Origin: Secundilactobacillus yichangensis | GTDB taxonomy: Bacteria; Bacillota; Bacilli; Lactobacillales; Lactobacillaceae | NCBI RefSeq assembly: GCF_016861565.1 | Contig: NZ_BOLK01000003.1 | Span: 62,001-126,000 of the forward strand | Direction: 5' to 3' | DNA: 64,000 nucleotides | Shown: piece after piece, positions 29,690 through 37,992 of the stretch | Numbering within the stretch: the stretch's first letter is position 1 | How the letters are laid out: every line of letters begins with the position of its first letter | The notes under the pieces: model-generated | What the model was told of the DNA's origin: nothing | Database searches by the model: none | The model's input: the letters and a program-made list of their open reading frames with translations, nothing else | Program-made: the position numbers and the translations under genes

Positions 29690-30847
29690 TTATTCAATTT
29701 CAGAATCTGCTGACCCCTGTGACCAGATCTCAGTGTCTTCCAGCTGCTCCAGCAGTTTGTTAACATCGTCGCCCTGAACCAGAATATGACCCGCCAGCTT
29801 TTGACTGTCCAAATCTTGATGGCCCTGACGATAGAAGTAGAAGTGCCAGTTAGGCTTCAGCGTCCACTGCGTTCTCATGGCGCTTGCCTGATTCTGCGTA
29901 AACGCCGCCATGACGGTGGGCTTCAGCACCTGAACGTCGCTTAGCGGCATGCCGGCAATGGCACGAATGTGCTGTTCGAATTGACTAACGGTCGTTGCCC
30001 GGTCAAAGATCCGGCCAGCTTCACCAAAGGTTGGAATGATCTGCTTGACGTAGATCGACCCGTTGTCGTTGATCATAAAATCAACTTCAAACACGCCGAC
30101 GTACTTCACGTTAGCCACGATTTCGTGACAGATGCGATCCATTTCCGCTTGAACGTCGGGATCAACTGACACTGGCAGATAAGCCCAGGTCATTTGCCCG
30201 TTCTGGCGTTTGATTTCTACTGGCGGGAACAGACTGGCTTCGCCGTTTGCTGCCCGTGCGACCGTCAACGTAAATTCCCGCAAATAATCAACGGTGGACT
30301 CCAAAATGTAAGTCCCCCAGTCCATTAAACCAGCGGCCTGCGCAATATCGGTCTGGGTCCGGATCGTCATTTCTTGGCCGTGAACCAGATCCTTTTGAAT
30401 CGGCTTAAGCACGCTTGGATAACCAATGGAGTTAATGGATTGGTAAACGTCATCAAGACTAACGATCGTCGCGTACGGCGGAATATTAACGTTTAACTGT
30501 TCGTAAAAAGCCCGCTCCAGTAAACGGTCCTGCATCATCATCTGAAAATCAGAACCCTGCGGTAACACAGTGGTTCCTTCGATAACGGATAGAACGTCAG
30601 GACTAAGATGTTGAGAATCGTAAGTTACCAAATCGCACCGCTCCGCGAAATCAGTTAACCGGTCGTGGTCAGACAGTTCACCGACGATCTTAAAATCAGC
30701 TAATTGCAGCATTTCGCTCGTTTCATCAGGGCCGTACGCGCCCACTTTGAAACCAGCCTGGCGTGCCGCTGACACGATCATTGGTCCGTCCGTACTGTCG
30801 CCGATTACCCCAATGGTGCCTCCTGGATACAAAACATGATTGTCCAA
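29690..30847 (-). CDS. PurK-like ATP-grasp protein with altered active-site motifs
   Basis: A 385-residue protein whose fold matches PurK (N5-carboxyaminoimidazole ribonucleotide synthase): a pre-ATP-grasp domain (about 9-100), an ATP-grasp domain (about 101-290) with SVLKPIQKDLVHGQ, and a C-terminal part with TTVSQFEQHIRAIAGMPL, a PurK signature. Several expected motifs are changed: GGGQLG is GDSTDG (16-21), YEFENV is YDSQHL, and the metal-ligand stretch NELAPRPHNSGH is KQIIPTFGEAGR (268-279), so the second metal Glu is lost. It is not in a purine operon. I doubt it makes CAIR; a related ligase or regulator is possible. TTG start, weak ribosome site. Confidence 0.75.
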   Translation of the reverse strand: MDNHVLYPGGTIGVIGDSTDGPMIVSAARQAGFKVGAYGPDETSEMLQLADFKIVGELSDHDRLTDFAERCDLVTYDSQHLSPDVLSVIEGTTVLPQGSDFQMMMQDRLLERAFYEQLNVNIPPYATIVSLDDVYQSINSIGYPSVLKPIQKDLVHGQEMTIRTQTDIAQAAGLMDWGTYILESTVDYLREFTLTVARAANGEASLFPPVEIKRQNGQMTWAYLPVSVDPDVQAEMDRICHEIVANVKYVGVFEVDFMINDNGSIYVKQIIPTFGEAGRIFDRATTVSQFEQHIRAIAGMPLSDVQVLKPTVMAAFTQNQASAMRTQWTLKPNWHFYFYRQGHQDLDSQKLAGHILVQGDDVNKLLEQLEDTEIWSQGSADSEIE

Positions 30848-30959
30848 ATTTGTTCACTACCTTCTTATCAATAAAAGATGATCTTTTAATTTCATTATAA
30901 CTTTACTTACAAATTGTACTAGTAATTTGCTGAATCTTTAAAAATATTTAGTTCTCAAG

Positions 30960-31487
30960 CTACTGCCGAAACCGCCGGCGGACCCGTTTGACCCAGAAAC
31001 CTCCAGAAATATATTTCGGCTCGTAGGTGATGATAAAGGCTTTCGGTTCGCGATCATTGACGATGGCGTACAGCCGCCGTTCCTGATTTCTCGGCGTCAA
31101 AATGTCTAACACCAGCCGGTCACCTTCCAGCCCTTCAGCGTGGCTTTGGGTCACCCCGAAGCCGCTCGCCCGCAAGATCTTCGGTAACTCACTGTCGGTA
31201 CTTGGGAGGATAACGGTAGCCATAATATACCCCAGTGCCAGCTTATCTTCAATTAGAATGCCGACCCGAACACCAACACCGTAGCCTAAAGCATAAGCAA
31301 TGATATTCCAGACGTTATCCAGCCGGTTCAAAACCATGGCTAAGCCCAGGACGTAAACAATAATTTCCAGCACACTCAAAATTGGCGCCAAGTTACGGTA
31401 GCCCTTCATGGTGAGCATAAATCGAAGCGTGTTTAACGTGATATAAACGAAACTAATGGCAAAGATTATAATTAAAGTCCAAATCAT
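30960..31487 (-). CDS. UPF0316/DUF2179 membrane protein
   Basis: A 175-residue protein: three membrane helices (about 3-22, 36-58, 65-85; ILSVLEIIVYVLGLAMVL), then a soluble DUF2179 domain (about 100-170) with LPKILRASGFGVTQSHAEG and FIITYEPKYISGGFWVKRVR. This is the UPF0316 layout (B. subtilis YebE group). DUF2179 domains bind nucleotides in some homologues, but function is unknown. GGAGGCG precedes the ATG. It lies about 50 bases downstream of xpt and about 110 upstream of the PurK-like gene, same strand. Confidence 0.85.
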   Translation of the reverse strand: MIWTLIIIFAISFVYITLNTLRFMLTMKGYRNLAPILSVLEIIVYVLGLAMVLNRLDNVWNIIAYALGYGVGVRVGILIEDKLALGYIMATVILPSTDSELPKILRASGFGVTQSHAEGLEGDRLVLDILTPRNQERRLYAIVNDREPKAFIITYEPKYISGGFWVKRVRRRFRQ

Positions 31488-31538
31488 GGTCTCGCCTCCA
31501 ATCCTACAGTGCCGGTTGATGGGTCAAACTATTGACGG

Positions 31539-32123
31539 TTATTTGGCGTCGGGAGCTGCAAAGGTGACCTGGTTATCGTCTAGTGAAGCAATGCTTGCTA
31601 GAGCTTCCAGATGGATGCCTTGATCCAGCACCATTTGATGGCCCTTCTGGAACCGCTTTTCAATCACAACGCCGACCCCGGCAACTTCAACCTGTGCGGC
31701 CTTGCAAATTTCCAGCATTCCCTGAACGGCTTGACCGTTAGCTAAAAAGTCATCGATGATCAAGATCTTATCGTCCGGATCAATAAACCGCTTATCAATA
31801 CTGATATCGTTGTTGACCTGTTTCGTGTACGAATAAACCGTTGCGGTGTACAAATTATCGGTCAGTGTCAATGACCGGTGCTTTCTGGCAAACACCACTG
31901 GAACGTTCATTCGCAGCCCCGCCATCAAAGCGGGCGCTATTCCGGACGACTCAACGGTCAAAATCCGGGTCACGCCAGCGTCTTCAAACAGCCGTTTAAA
32001 TTCGCCGCCGATTTCGTACATTAATTGGGGATCAACTTGATGGTTCAAAAAGTTATCCACTTTCAACACTTCACCAGGTAAAACAGTGCCGTCGCGTTTG
32101 ATTCGATCTTCCAATAACTTCAT
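31539..32123 (-). CDS. xpt: Xanthine phosphoribosyltransferase
   Basis: Converts xanthine and PRPP to XMP in purine salvage. The 194-residue protein begins [20 protein letters not shown] and has [44 protein letters not shown], and the PRPP loop [20 protein letters not shown] (about 123-142), all marks of Xpt. AGGAGG precedes the ATG. Promoter at 32174-32203. The 90-base leader shows no guanine-riboswitch core or PurBox that I can recognise. Confidence 0.94.
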   Translation of the reverse strand: MKLLEDRIKRDGTVLPGEVLKVDNFLNHQVDPQLMYEIGGEFKRLFEDAGVTRILTVESSGIAPALMAGLRMNVPVVFARKHRSLTLTDNLYTATVYSYTKQVNNDISIDKRFIDPDDKILIIDDFLANGQAVQGMLEICKAAQVEVAGVGVVIEKRFQKGHQMVLDQGIHLEALASIASLDDNQVTFAAPDAK

Positions 32124-32173
32124 CGATTGCTGCCTCCTAAATAGCTTCAGTACTACGTTAATGACTTATGTTT

Positions 32174-32203
32174 AGTGTACCCGATAAATCATCGTTTTGC
32201 CAA
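32174..32203 (-). promoter_or_regulatory. xpt promoter
   Basis: On the minus strand TTGGCA (32203-32198) and TACACT (32179-32174) are 18 bases apart, about 50 bases upstream of the xpt ATG. Confidence 0.55.
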
Positions 32204-32216
32204 TCTGAAGACACTT

Positions 32217-33128
32217 TTACCAGCCTAAAATTGTGCCGATGCCGATACAGATAATACAGAATAATGCCATCATCAGAGAATTTTGAACCGCATATTTGAA
32301 GGTTTCCTTTTTAACTTGTTTAACCATGAAAGCACGGGTATTGCGAGAAACAATTGGAATGCTGAATAACACCAGAAGGCTCATGATGGGCAAATAGCCC
32401 AAGACCACACTGGCAATCAAACATAAATAGCCAGCAACATAATCGGCAATGAAGACTTTGAGCATAGCCGGTTTACCGAAGTAATACACGATGGTTTTTC
32501 GGTTCAGTGTCCTATCTTCCTCCGCGTCACAGAGGTTATTTGCCAGCATAATGTTAGCAATGGCAAACACCGCAATGCCGGAAGTCAGCAGGACTTTAAA
32601 AAACAGTGACCAGGTTAGCGGCTGAACCGGATAAGTATTGATATAAACGGAGATTAAAGTGATCACAAAGCCCATGGTCAGCCCCGAAAAGGCTTCACCA
32701 AAGGGCGTGGTGGAAATCGGCCGTGGCCCTGCGGAATAGCAGTATCCCACTAGAAAGCAAAACATCCCCATCACCAGCAGCGGCCAGCCGGTTTCAATCA
32801 CTAATAAGATTCCCAAAACGGCGGCGCTGCCGGCCATCAGAATAATCAGGTTACGGATCAGCTTAACGGACAGATGATGCACGCCGATGATGTTGGTCTT
32901 TTTCTTCCATTCCGCGGCTTCATCCGTCGCGCCACGGTAATCAGAATAGTTGTCGTGGGCATCCACCGCCATATTAAACAGCAGCATCGCCACGAAGAAG
33001 GTGATGGCTAACGGCCAATTGACTTGACCGAAAACGTAGTACGAAAAGAACAGTCCCATGAAAAATGGCCAAACGGAAGCAATTTTAGCTTTAGCCTCCA
33101 CGAGTTCCAAAAAAACATTTACAGACAT
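32217..33128 (-). CDS. menA: 1,4-dihydroxy-2-naphthoate polyprenyltransferase
   Basis: UbiA-family membrane enzyme that attaches a polyprenyl chain to dihydroxynaphthoate in menaquinone synthesis. I start at the ATG at 33128 (GGAGG 6 bases upstream), giving 303 residues; the frame is open 22 codons further. About eight or nine membrane helices. The first Asp-rich motif is NMAVDAHDNYSDYRGATDE (about 50-68) and the second LCDAEEDRTLNRKTIVYYFG (about 185-204). No other men genes are in the window, so naphthoate may come from outside. It is divergent from the polyprenyl-synthase-like gene and close to cyd genes, a respiration neighbourhood. Confidence 0.92.
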   Translation of the reverse strand: MSVNVFLELVEAKAKIASVWPFFMGLFFSYYVFGQVNWPLAITFFVAMLLFNMAVDAHDNYSDYRGATDEAAEWKKKTNIIGVHHLSVKLIRNLIILMAGSAAVLGILLVIETGWPLLVMGMFCFLVGYCYSAGPRPISTTPFGEAFSGLTMGFVITLISVYINTYPVQPLTWSLFFKVLLTSGIAVFAIANIMLANNLCDAEEDRTLNRKTIVYYFGKPAMLKVFIADYVAGYLCLIASVVLGYLPIMSLLVLFSIPIVSRNTRAFMVKQVKKETFKYAVQNSLMMALFCIICIGIGTILGW

Positions 33129-33218
33129 AATTAACCTCCAAGAAATAGTGACGCTAGAATTGACATTGTTGCGTGAGCTTTGTATCTTAAACATAACGCT
33201 TTGTAAAGGAGTACACTG

Positions 33219-34151
33219 ATGAATCTATCATTTTGGGCAGCAACCCCGCAGGTCCAGCAACGGCTTCAGCAGTTACAGGATTACCTGCTGAAAACCATTG
33301 ACCTGCCCGATCAGCCCATACATATTAAAATATTAAAACTTCTGCAGTCGGGTGGCAAGTTTCTGCGGCCGGGCACCTTTTACTTGTTCGCCGGTCTGGG
33401 GCCAAATCAGGACGCTGATCAGCTATTAGTCGGTGCCAGTGCTCAGGAACTGCTGCACCTGGCCGTTCAGTTTCACGACCAGGTTTCAGACGACAAACTG
33501 GCCGTCCCCCATTTGGGGCAGAACAATCAGCAGCGCAACGCCATTTATGCCGGCGATTACCTGTTCACCCGCTACTTCGAGGAGATTCTGAAAGCCCAAC
33601 CTGCATCAGCGGCATTCACCGAACACCTCAACGTCATGCAGCGGATTCTTTCCGGGCACTTCGATCAGCTGCAGCACCGCTTTGATTTAACGGAAACCGC
33701 CGCCGACTATTTCACTGAAATCAACCAGCGCACCGGTGAAGCCTTTCGTTTTAGCGCCGAACAAGGTGCTAAAACCGCGGGTGCTGATACTAAATTAGTC
33801 AACCTCAGTGCCGAGTTAGGTGCGGCCATTGGCAATGCCTATCAGGTCGCCCAGGATATTCAGCTGACCTTTAACAATGCTAAGGGGCTGTTAGCCCTCC
33901 TGCAAAACGGGCAATATCCGCTGCCAGTCATTCTGGCGTTGGACCAACCCTCAATCCAACGGATTCTAAAAAAGCAGCAGGAACTGACGCTCAGCGATAT
34001 TAAATCGCTTCAAGACCAACTGGACCACAACGTGTCGCAAGAACAACTACACCGTCTAACCGTGCACACCAAGGAGTTGTTAGACCAATTGCCCTTCGGT
34101 GACGCACGGGACAACATCCGAAAGTTTACTGATCAGTTAGTTAAAATTTAG
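33219..34151 (+). CDS. Polyprenyl diphosphate synthase-like protein with degenerate Asp motifs
   Basis: A 310-residue protein of the trans-isoprenyl diphosphate synthase fold, next to menA, where a heptaprenyl diphosphate synthase is expected. Visible family parts: LLQSGGKFLRPGTF (42-55, normally GGKRLRP), GDYLFTRYFEEIL and GAAIGNAYQVAQDI. The two catalytic DDxxD motifs are altered: the first reads HDQVSDD (86-92) and the second QDIQLTF (212-218) instead of DDILD. The fold is clear, activity is doubtful; it may be the non-catalytic partner of a heteromeric synthase. AAAGGAG precedes the ATG. Read away from menA, and ends before the hairpin element at 34255. Confidence 0.8.
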   Translation: MNLSFWAATPQVQQRLQQLQDYLLKTIDLPDQPIHIKILKLLQSGGKFLRPGTFYLFAGLGPNQDADQLLVGASAQELLHLAVQFHDQVSDDKLAVPHLGQNNQQRNAIYAGDYLFTRYFEEILKAQPASAAFTEHLNVMQRILSGHFDQLQHRFDLTETAADYFTEINQRTGEAFRFSAEQGAKTAGADTKLVNLSAELGAAIGNAYQVAQDIQLTFNNAKGLLALLQNGQYPLPVILALDQPSIQRILKKQQELTLSDIKSLQDQLDHNVSQEQLHRLTVHTKELLDQLPFGDARDNIRKFTDQLVKI

Positions 34152-34254
34152 CATGTGACATAAGTCTATATATATGGATTTAATTTAACCTCTTAACTAA
34201 AACACATCCTAAAATTTGCTTTAGTTCATTACTTGAATATAGCCTTAACCTGTT

Positions 34255-34362
34255 CCACAACTCAGATTTTTCCTGCCATGTAACGTAAACAAGCCACTCC
34301 GACAAAAAACGTCGAAATGGCTTGTTTACGTTACATTCTGGAATCTACCGAGTTGTGTCACA
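34255..34362 (-). repeat. Intergenic hairpin element, copy B (shared flanks, unique inner palindrome)
   Basis: Reading the minus strand from the cydC stop: CACAACTCGGTAGATTCCAG (34357-34338), then a long hairpin TGTAACGTAAACAAGCCA (34335-34318) pairing perfectly with TGGCTTGTTTACGTTACA (34296-34279), with a second stem CGAC-GTTTTTT-GTCG on top, then GGAAAAATCTGAGTTGTGG (34273-34255). The outer flanks match copy A at 17981-18095, the inner stem does not. It sits in the 212-base gap between the polyprenyl-synthase-like gene and cydC, directly after the cydC stop, where it may also end transcription. The rest of the gap (34152-34254) is AT-rich with nothing recognisable. Confidence 0.75.
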
Positions 34363-34363
34363 C

Positions 34364-36109
34364 TCACTCATTTTTACCCGCATCAAGTTCATACAGTTTC
34401 CTAAACCGTGGTTCATCCCGATACAGTGCTTGCGGTGTACCCTGCATATCAAAGACGCCATCTTCCAGGAAGCGAACCTGATCCACGTGGTCGATACCGG
34501 CCAAATGGTGCGTGACCCAGATAATCGTCTTATCACGAAGCACTTTGAACACCGTGTCCAGCAGCTGCCGTTCGGTAATCGGATCCAGGCTAACGGTAGG
34601 TTCATCCAAAACGATGATTGGCGCGTCCTGCAACAGGATTCTTGCCAGCGATAACCGTTGCCGCTCACCACCGGAGAACCGGGTACCGGACTCCTGCACT
34701 TCCGTGTCGTAACCATCCGGCAGCGATTCAATCAGCGATTTCAGTTCAACCGCCTCCACCGCCGCTTTCACCTGTTCATCCGTGGCGTTCAGATTCCCTA
34801 GGCGAATATTATTCATCACTGACGTATCAAACAGGTACGGCTGCTGATCCAGCACACCAAAGAGCTGTGCCCGCTGCTGCTGCAGTTCACTGACGGGGGT
34901 GCCGTTAATGGTGACAGAACCCACGGTGGGCGTTTGATCCCCCAGTAATAGCTTCAGCAGCGTGCTCTTACCAGTGCCGCTAGGTCCCAGTAGAGCAATC
35001 TTTTCGCCCCGTTTAATGTTCAGCGAAACGTCTTTCAAGATGGTCTTATCATCACCAGGATAATTAAAGGTCACGTGATCCACCTTGATTTCACCAACGG
35101 GTAACCTTAACGTCGACTGCGGCGTTGCCTTCGGCTGGTCGTTAGACAGCTGGTTGACCCGTTCGATGGACTGGCGGTAAATCGGCCATTCGCTGGCCCC
35201 TTGACTGACCTCCAGAAACGGCTCAACGATTGGAAACAGCGTCAGCGCAAAGGCTGCCACCCAGTTAGCCATTCCCTTTGTCGCGGTAAAGGTGGTCCCT
35301 GACCAAATCAGTAAGGTCAAAACTGCCAGCAAGAAGAAGAACTGAACGCTAAATCCTCGCCACCACTGAAAGAAGTGATCCTTCCGACGGAGTTTTGCAA
35401 TGCTGTTGATGGGCTTTTTCTGCAGCGTCATAAAGTCGTTATAACGGCCGGAAATCACCCAGTCAGTTAAGCCTAAGACTTCATCCGTTAAATTAGTATA
35501 AGAGTTAGACTGAATCTGTTTCTGCTTAAATTCACGGGCACCGTTAACAGCCACTGACAGCAGCGGAATGACCAGTACGATCATCCCAAGCAGCAGGGCC
35601 ATCAGCAAGGCTACGGGCCAGCTGAAAACGCCCACGCCAATAATGATGAACAAATACAGCAGCCAGCCCACTACGATTGGAAACACCGTTCGCAGATAGA
35701 GGTTTTCGATGTGGTCAATGTCATCGGCTAAGATGCTTAAAATATCACCCGTCTGGTGGGTTTGTTTAATGGCTGAAGCTTTCACTTCAACGGCTTGGTA
35801 TAGCTTCTTACGAAAATCAGAAACAATCCGTAACACCCAGTTGTGGGAGGTTAACCGCTCAGAATAGCGAAAAACCGGTCGTGCGATCCCGAAAGCCCGT
35901 GCCAATACCACTGGTACGTAAATGTAGATGATGTTGCCAGGACGACGGGCCGCTTCACTGATCAGATAACCAGAGTTAAACATCAAAGCAGCAGCGGACA
36001 GAAAGGTCATCATCCCGAGGAATAGCACCAGCACTAGCAGCCACTTATATTTGCGCAGATACGGCATGACCCAGGTATCATGAGCAAAAGTCTGTTTAAT
36101 CGAGTGCAT
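34364..36109 (-). CDS. cydC: Heterodimeric ABC exporter subunit CydC (cytochrome bd assembly)
   Basis: Second half of the CydDC thiol/haem-linked ABC exporter needed to assemble cytochrome bd. The start at 36109 (GGGGGG upstream; MHSIKQTFAHDTWVMPYLRK) gives 581 residues; the frame is open 14 codons more. Six membrane helices with LMFNSGYLISEAARRPGNI, a CydC mark, then the nucleotide-binding domain: Walker A GPSGTGKST (about 372), Q-loop LDQQPYLFD, signature SGGERQRLS, Walker B IIVLDEPT and the switch His in THHLAGID. Overlaps the 3' end of cydD by 14 bases. Confidence 0.94.
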   Translation of the reverse strand: MHSIKQTFAHDTWVMPYLRKYKWLLVLVLFLGMMTFLSAAALMFNSGYLISEAARRPGNIIYIYVPVVLARAFGIARPVFRYSERLTSHNWVLRIVSDFRKKLYQAVEVKASAIKQTHQTGDILSILADDIDHIENLYLRTVFPIVVGWLLYLFIIIGVGVFSWPVALLMALLLGMIVLVIPLLSVAVNGAREFKQKQIQSNSYTNLTDEVLGLTDWVISGRYNDFMTLQKKPINSIAKLRRKDHFFQWWRGFSVQFFFLLAVLTLLIWSGTTFTATKGMANWVAAFALTLFPIVEPFLEVSQGASEWPIYRQSIERVNQLSNDQPKATPQSTLRLPVGEIKVDHVTFNYPGDDKTILKDVSLNIKRGEKIALLGPSGTGKSTLLKLLLGDQTPTVGSVTINGTPVSELQQQRAQLFGVLDQQPYLFDTSVMNNIRLGNLNATDEQVKAAVEAVELKSLIESLPDGYDTEVQESGTRFSGGERQRLSLARILLQDAPIIVLDEPTVSLDPITERQLLDTVFKVLRDKTIIWVTHHLAGIDHVDQVRFLEDGVFDMQGTPQALYRDEPRFRKLYELDAGKNE

Positions 36110-37832
36110 GCAATCCCCCCATTTCCGAGCGTAATTTAGTGTAAGGACCATCGTGCTGGGCTAATTCAGCCGGCGTCCCCTGCTCAACCAGCCGGCCGTG
36201 ATCCATCACTAAGACATAATCCATTTGATTGATCCAGTGCAGCCGATGGGTGGCAAAGAACACCAGCCGGTTGTCCAGTAACGGCAGCATATCTTCCTTT
36301 AAAGCCGCTTCAGTTTCAATATCCAAATGCGCCGTAGGTTCGTCGAATAGCAGTACTTTCCGGCTGTCATCCAGAAAGGCCCGCGCCAGCGCAATCCGCT
36401 GTGCCTGACCACCACTGACCCCACGGGAGCCTTCCCCAATCATAGTGTCTAGCCCCTTGGGCAGCTCAGCAATCCAGTCCGTCAAGCCGGCCTTATCACA
36501 GGCAGTCTTAATAGTAGCGTCATCCGCGTTTGGTTTATAAAAACTGACATTCTCCCGCAAGGTCGCGTGAAACAGGTACGGTGATTGGGGAATGTAAATA
36601 CTGTTATGCTGCCACGCTTCTTGGCTGAGGTGCGGCAATTTTTGACTGTTTAAACTGACGTGCCCCGGTTCATCCGGCGTTAAGAAACCGCCAACCAAAT
36701 TAATCAACGTGGATTTGCCAGAACCGGACGCGCCAATAATCCCCACTTTTTGGAAACCGTGGACGTCAAAGGAAATATGACTCAGCGTTGGCGTGTCTAC
36801 GTCCCCATAGGTTAACGAAACGTCGTCGAATTTAATCGTTGAATCCGCCTGCCAATTCAGCTGTTTCAGTTCATCGCGGTTTTTAGTTTCCGGTGTCTCT
36901 AAAACATCCAGTACCGCCTGCAGCGCGTTCTTCCCATTTAAGGTAGCGTGGTAATCATTGGCGAAGTTCCGGACTGGCAAAAAGTAGTCTGGTGCCAAGG
37001 TTAAAATAGTCAACGCTGGCAGCAGCATGATTTTACCGTCCATTAAGTCGAAACCCAGGAAGACCGCTACCACGGCAACTGAAAGCGTGGTAAAGAAGTC
37101 CAGCGCGAAGGTTGACGTCATGGCTATCCGCAACGTTGCCATGGTTTCTTTACGGTAGTCTTCACTGACGCTATAAACGTTACCGGCATACCGTTTAGAC
37201 AACCCCAGCTGTTTTAAGGTACCTAATCCGCGCAAGGTATCCACGAAGTTGTTGGATAACCGCTGGTACCCAGCGTACTGACGGTCCGCTTTACTCTTAG
37301 CCGCCAAGCCGAGAATGATCATAAATAAAATAATAACCGGATAAATGATCAGCAAAAAAGCGGCTTCTTTCCACTGCATAAAGGCAATGTAGAGCAGAAT
37401 GACCCATGGCGTGATCCCCATGTCCATGATTTTGATGACGATCAGCATCAGGTACGTCTGAACTTTATCGATTCCCTCAAGCGCCATGGTGACCATGTTC
37501 CCGGTACCGGTCTTCTCAACCAAGCTGGGACCCAGTCGAAATAGCTTGGTCATCAGCTGTTCGCGCATCTTACCAGTGGTCTTCTCCACGAAGGGATAAA
37601 ACGACCGGTTCTGCGCTACCGTAATCAGATGCCGGCACAGAAAGCTCAGTATGAAAACGATGGTGGGCGTCGTAATCGTCACCAGCGGCTTTAAGTCCCA
37701 CAGCCGCACCACGGCAATCGACAATGCCCGCGCTTGGATCACGATCATGACCGCTTGGATCAAGGTCAAGATTGCGATCATCACGATCCGGGGTGTGATC
37801 CCCGGAATTTTAAATAAACGCCTGTCTATCAA
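36096..37832 (-). CDS. cydD: Heterodimeric ABC exporter subunit CydD (cytochrome bd assembly)
   Basis: Partner of CydC. I take the TTG at 37832 as start, since GGAGGAG lies 6 bases before it (product begins with IDRRLFKIPGITPRIVMI); the longer frame's TTG at 37847 precedes that ribosome site. Length 578 residues. Six membrane helices, with KTTGKMREQLMTKLFRLGPSLV and GYQRLSNNFVDTLRGLGTLK as family marks, then Walker A GASGSGKST, Q-loop IPQSPYLF, signature VSGGQAQRIALARA, Walker B LLFDEPTAHLD and switch His in ATHRLHW. First gene of cydD-cydC, separated by a terminator from cydA-cydB. Confidence 0.93.
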   Translation of the reverse strand: MIDRRLFKIPGITPRIVMIAILTLIQAVMIVIQARALSIAVVRLWDLKPLVTITTPTIVFILSFLCRHLITVAQNRSFYPFVEKTTGKMREQLMTKLFRLGPSLVEKTGTGNMVTMALEGIDKVQTYLMLIVIKIMDMGITPWVILLYIAFMQWKEAAFLLIIYPVIILFMIILGLAAKSKADRQYAGYQRLSNNFVDTLRGLGTLKQLGLSKRYAGNVYSVSEDYRKETMATLRIAMTSTFALDFFTTLSVAVVAVFLGFDLMDGKIMLLPALTILTLAPDYFLPVRNFANDYHATLNGKNALQAVLDVLETPETKNRDELKQLNWQADSTIKFDDVSLTYGDVDTPTLSHISFDVHGFQKVGIIGASGSGKSTLINLVGGFLTPDEPGHVSLNSQKLPHLSQEAWQHNSIYIPQSPYLFHATLRENVSFYKPNADDATIKTACDKAGLTDWIAELPKGLDTMIGEGSRGVSGGQAQRIALARAFLDDSRKVLLFDEPTAHLDIETEAALKEDMLPLLDNRLVFFATHRLHWINQMDYVLVMDHGRLVEQGTPAELAQHDGPYTKLRSEMGGLHALD

Positions 37833-37937
37833 GTTACTCTCCTCCAATATCTTACAAATTACAGTTTAGCATTAACCGCTTTCAGGTACTATCATTTGCA
37901 GGTGAATTAATTGTATAAGAGCTATTTTTGTTAGAAA

Positions 37938-37975
37938 TAAAATCCCCTAGATCTCATCGATCTCGGGGATTTTAA
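37938..37975. terminator. Terminator of cydA-cydB
   Basis: AAAATCCCC-TAGATC-TCATC-GATCTCGGGGATTTT hairpin just after the cydB stop on the minus strand, with A/T runs on both sides. It separates cydAB from cydDC. Confidence 0.88.
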
Positions 37976-37992
37976 ATTCATTCGCGTAAAAC

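Noticed and set aside
32124-32216. Purine riboswitch or PurBox in front of xpt
   Set aside because: Leader is only about 50 bases and shows neither the riboswitch core nor a PurBox.
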